Shown here in pieces: positions 23,557-24,017 of a stretch of 24,017 bases of DNA. Positions within the stretch are counted from its first letter, which is position 1. Each line of letters starts with the position of its first letter. The notes below the pieces were generated by a model. That model did no database searches, had not been told where the DNA came from, and saw only the letters and a list, made by a program, of their open reading frames with translations. The translations under genes were made by a program, and so were the position numbers. The stretch spans positions 5,679 to 29,695 of the forward strand of contig DJRM01000034.1 of assembly GCA_002440085.1 (NCBI GenBank). Direction: 5' to 3'. Source of the stretch: Bacteroidales bacterium UBA6360 (GTDB lineage Bacteria > Bacteroidota > Bacteroidia > Bacteroidales > UBA932).

Positions 23557-23927
23557 TTTTATCGGGGGCGACAATTCATGTATTTGATGCTGAGAGTAAA
23601 GAGGTTAGGACATATCCCATCCCGGACTCTCTTAATGTAAGTGATTTTGGATATTCGCAATCAGATTTCGGATATTCCCAATCTGATATAGATGATATGT
23701 ATATGTCGGCCTTTGAGGGCGACCCTGATGCCCAGTGGAATATTGACAAAGGATTACGCCACTGGTTAGCGTCTTATCTCGATGCTGATTTGTTGGACAG
23801 GAGACTCTTTCCCTTTTCCGTCGTTATGAACTTCTGGTTTCTGCTTTTGGGTTTTTCTGGGACTGTCAATTCTATGAGACCTGCCGAAACGAGCGGCTCT
23901 ATATGTTTTCGATATGAGTTTGTGTGA
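23557..23927 (+). pseudogene. 5'-truncated unidentified coding remnant
   Basis: An open frame without a usable start emerges from the right inverted repeat. It reads LSGATIHVFDAESKEVRTY, then PIPDSLNV, two DFGYSQS units (23643-23684), then DIDDMYMSAFEGDPDAQWN, and stops at 23925-23927. The three differences between the two 21-bp units are all synonymous, which shows that this frame has been under coding selection. The AFEGDPDAQWN stretch faintly resembles the start of a Sel1-type repeat, but I do not recognise the protein. The last 40 codons become hydrophobic and atypical, while a neighbouring frame reads more protein-like, so a frameshift near 23800 is possible. The first in-frame ATG is at 23697. 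Confidence 0.45.
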
Positions 23928-24017
23928 TAAACCAGTCCTATGTGGGAAAATATTTCTCTTCGAGATTTGGGGCTGATGCAGAATTGCAGAATATTATTAA
24001 CATTGTCATTAACATTG
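23928..24017 (+). other. Window-end sequence, possible further remnant
   Basis: A short open frame from about 23916 to the window edge (SYVGKYFSSRFGADAELQN, then INIVINI) looks protein-like but has no start and runs out of the window. The last 22 bases contain ATTAACATTG twice, 12 bases apart. It may continue the decayed gene just upstream in another frame. Confidence 0.25.

Noticed and set aside
23386..23564. 8-bp target-site duplication around the inverted-repeat element
   Set aside because: The left flank CGAGAATG and the right flank TTTTATCG do not match, so no target duplication can be claimed.

Overview
The window looks like a chromosomal segment of a Bacteroidota (Bacteroidales-type) bacterium. 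Three things point there. Several genes are preceded by the Bacteroidota -7 promoter element TAnnTTTG (ruvB, the fumarate reductase flavoprotein gene, ychF, galK, and both DUF4143 ATPase genes). Shine-Dalgarno sites are mostly weak. The gene set (soluble FrdA/FrdB of the Bacteroides type, a CoaX pantothenate kinase, a coaX-OMP-TPR-lptC-ppiD run) fits that phylum. I cannot name a genus from the sequence.

Layout. (1) 96-6076, minus strand: an envelope-biogenesis cluster transcribed coaX, outer-membrane beta-barrel protein, TPR protein, lptC, ppiD-like foldase. (2) 6166-9369, minus: mfd, the transcription-repair coupling factor. (3) 9370-9711: an AT-rich divergent intergenic region with DnaA-box-like words, followed by ruvB (plus). 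(4) 10858-13650, plus: fumarate reductase/succinate dehydrogenase flavoprotein and iron-sulfur subunits, with no membrane-anchor gene next to them. (5) 13773-17498: ychF (minus), a secreted endonuclease/exonuclease/phosphatase-family protein (plus) and galK (plus), separated by hairpin terminators. (6) 17567-20230, minus: mutS. (7) 20300-24017: an accessory, more AT-rich tail. It holds two DUF4143-type AAA ATPase genes (minus), a small membrane ORF, a 163-bp element bounded by perfect 25-bp inverted repeats, and a 5'-truncated unidentified coding remnant.

Three DNA-repair or recombination genes (mfd, ruvB, mutS) occur in the window, but each appears to have its own promoter or context, so they do not form one operon.

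The most unusual signal is in the accessory tail. Each DUF4143 ATPase gene is preceded by a tandem array of 32-bp units beginning CCGATAAAT. The two arrays share a 28-bp exact block, and both abut a TATATTTG -7 promoter element with identical geometry, although the two ATPases are clearly different proteins. The array-plus-ATPase module next to mutS is also bounded by a 16-bp direct repeat that overlaps the apparent mutS -33 promoter element, which suggests that the module was inserted there.
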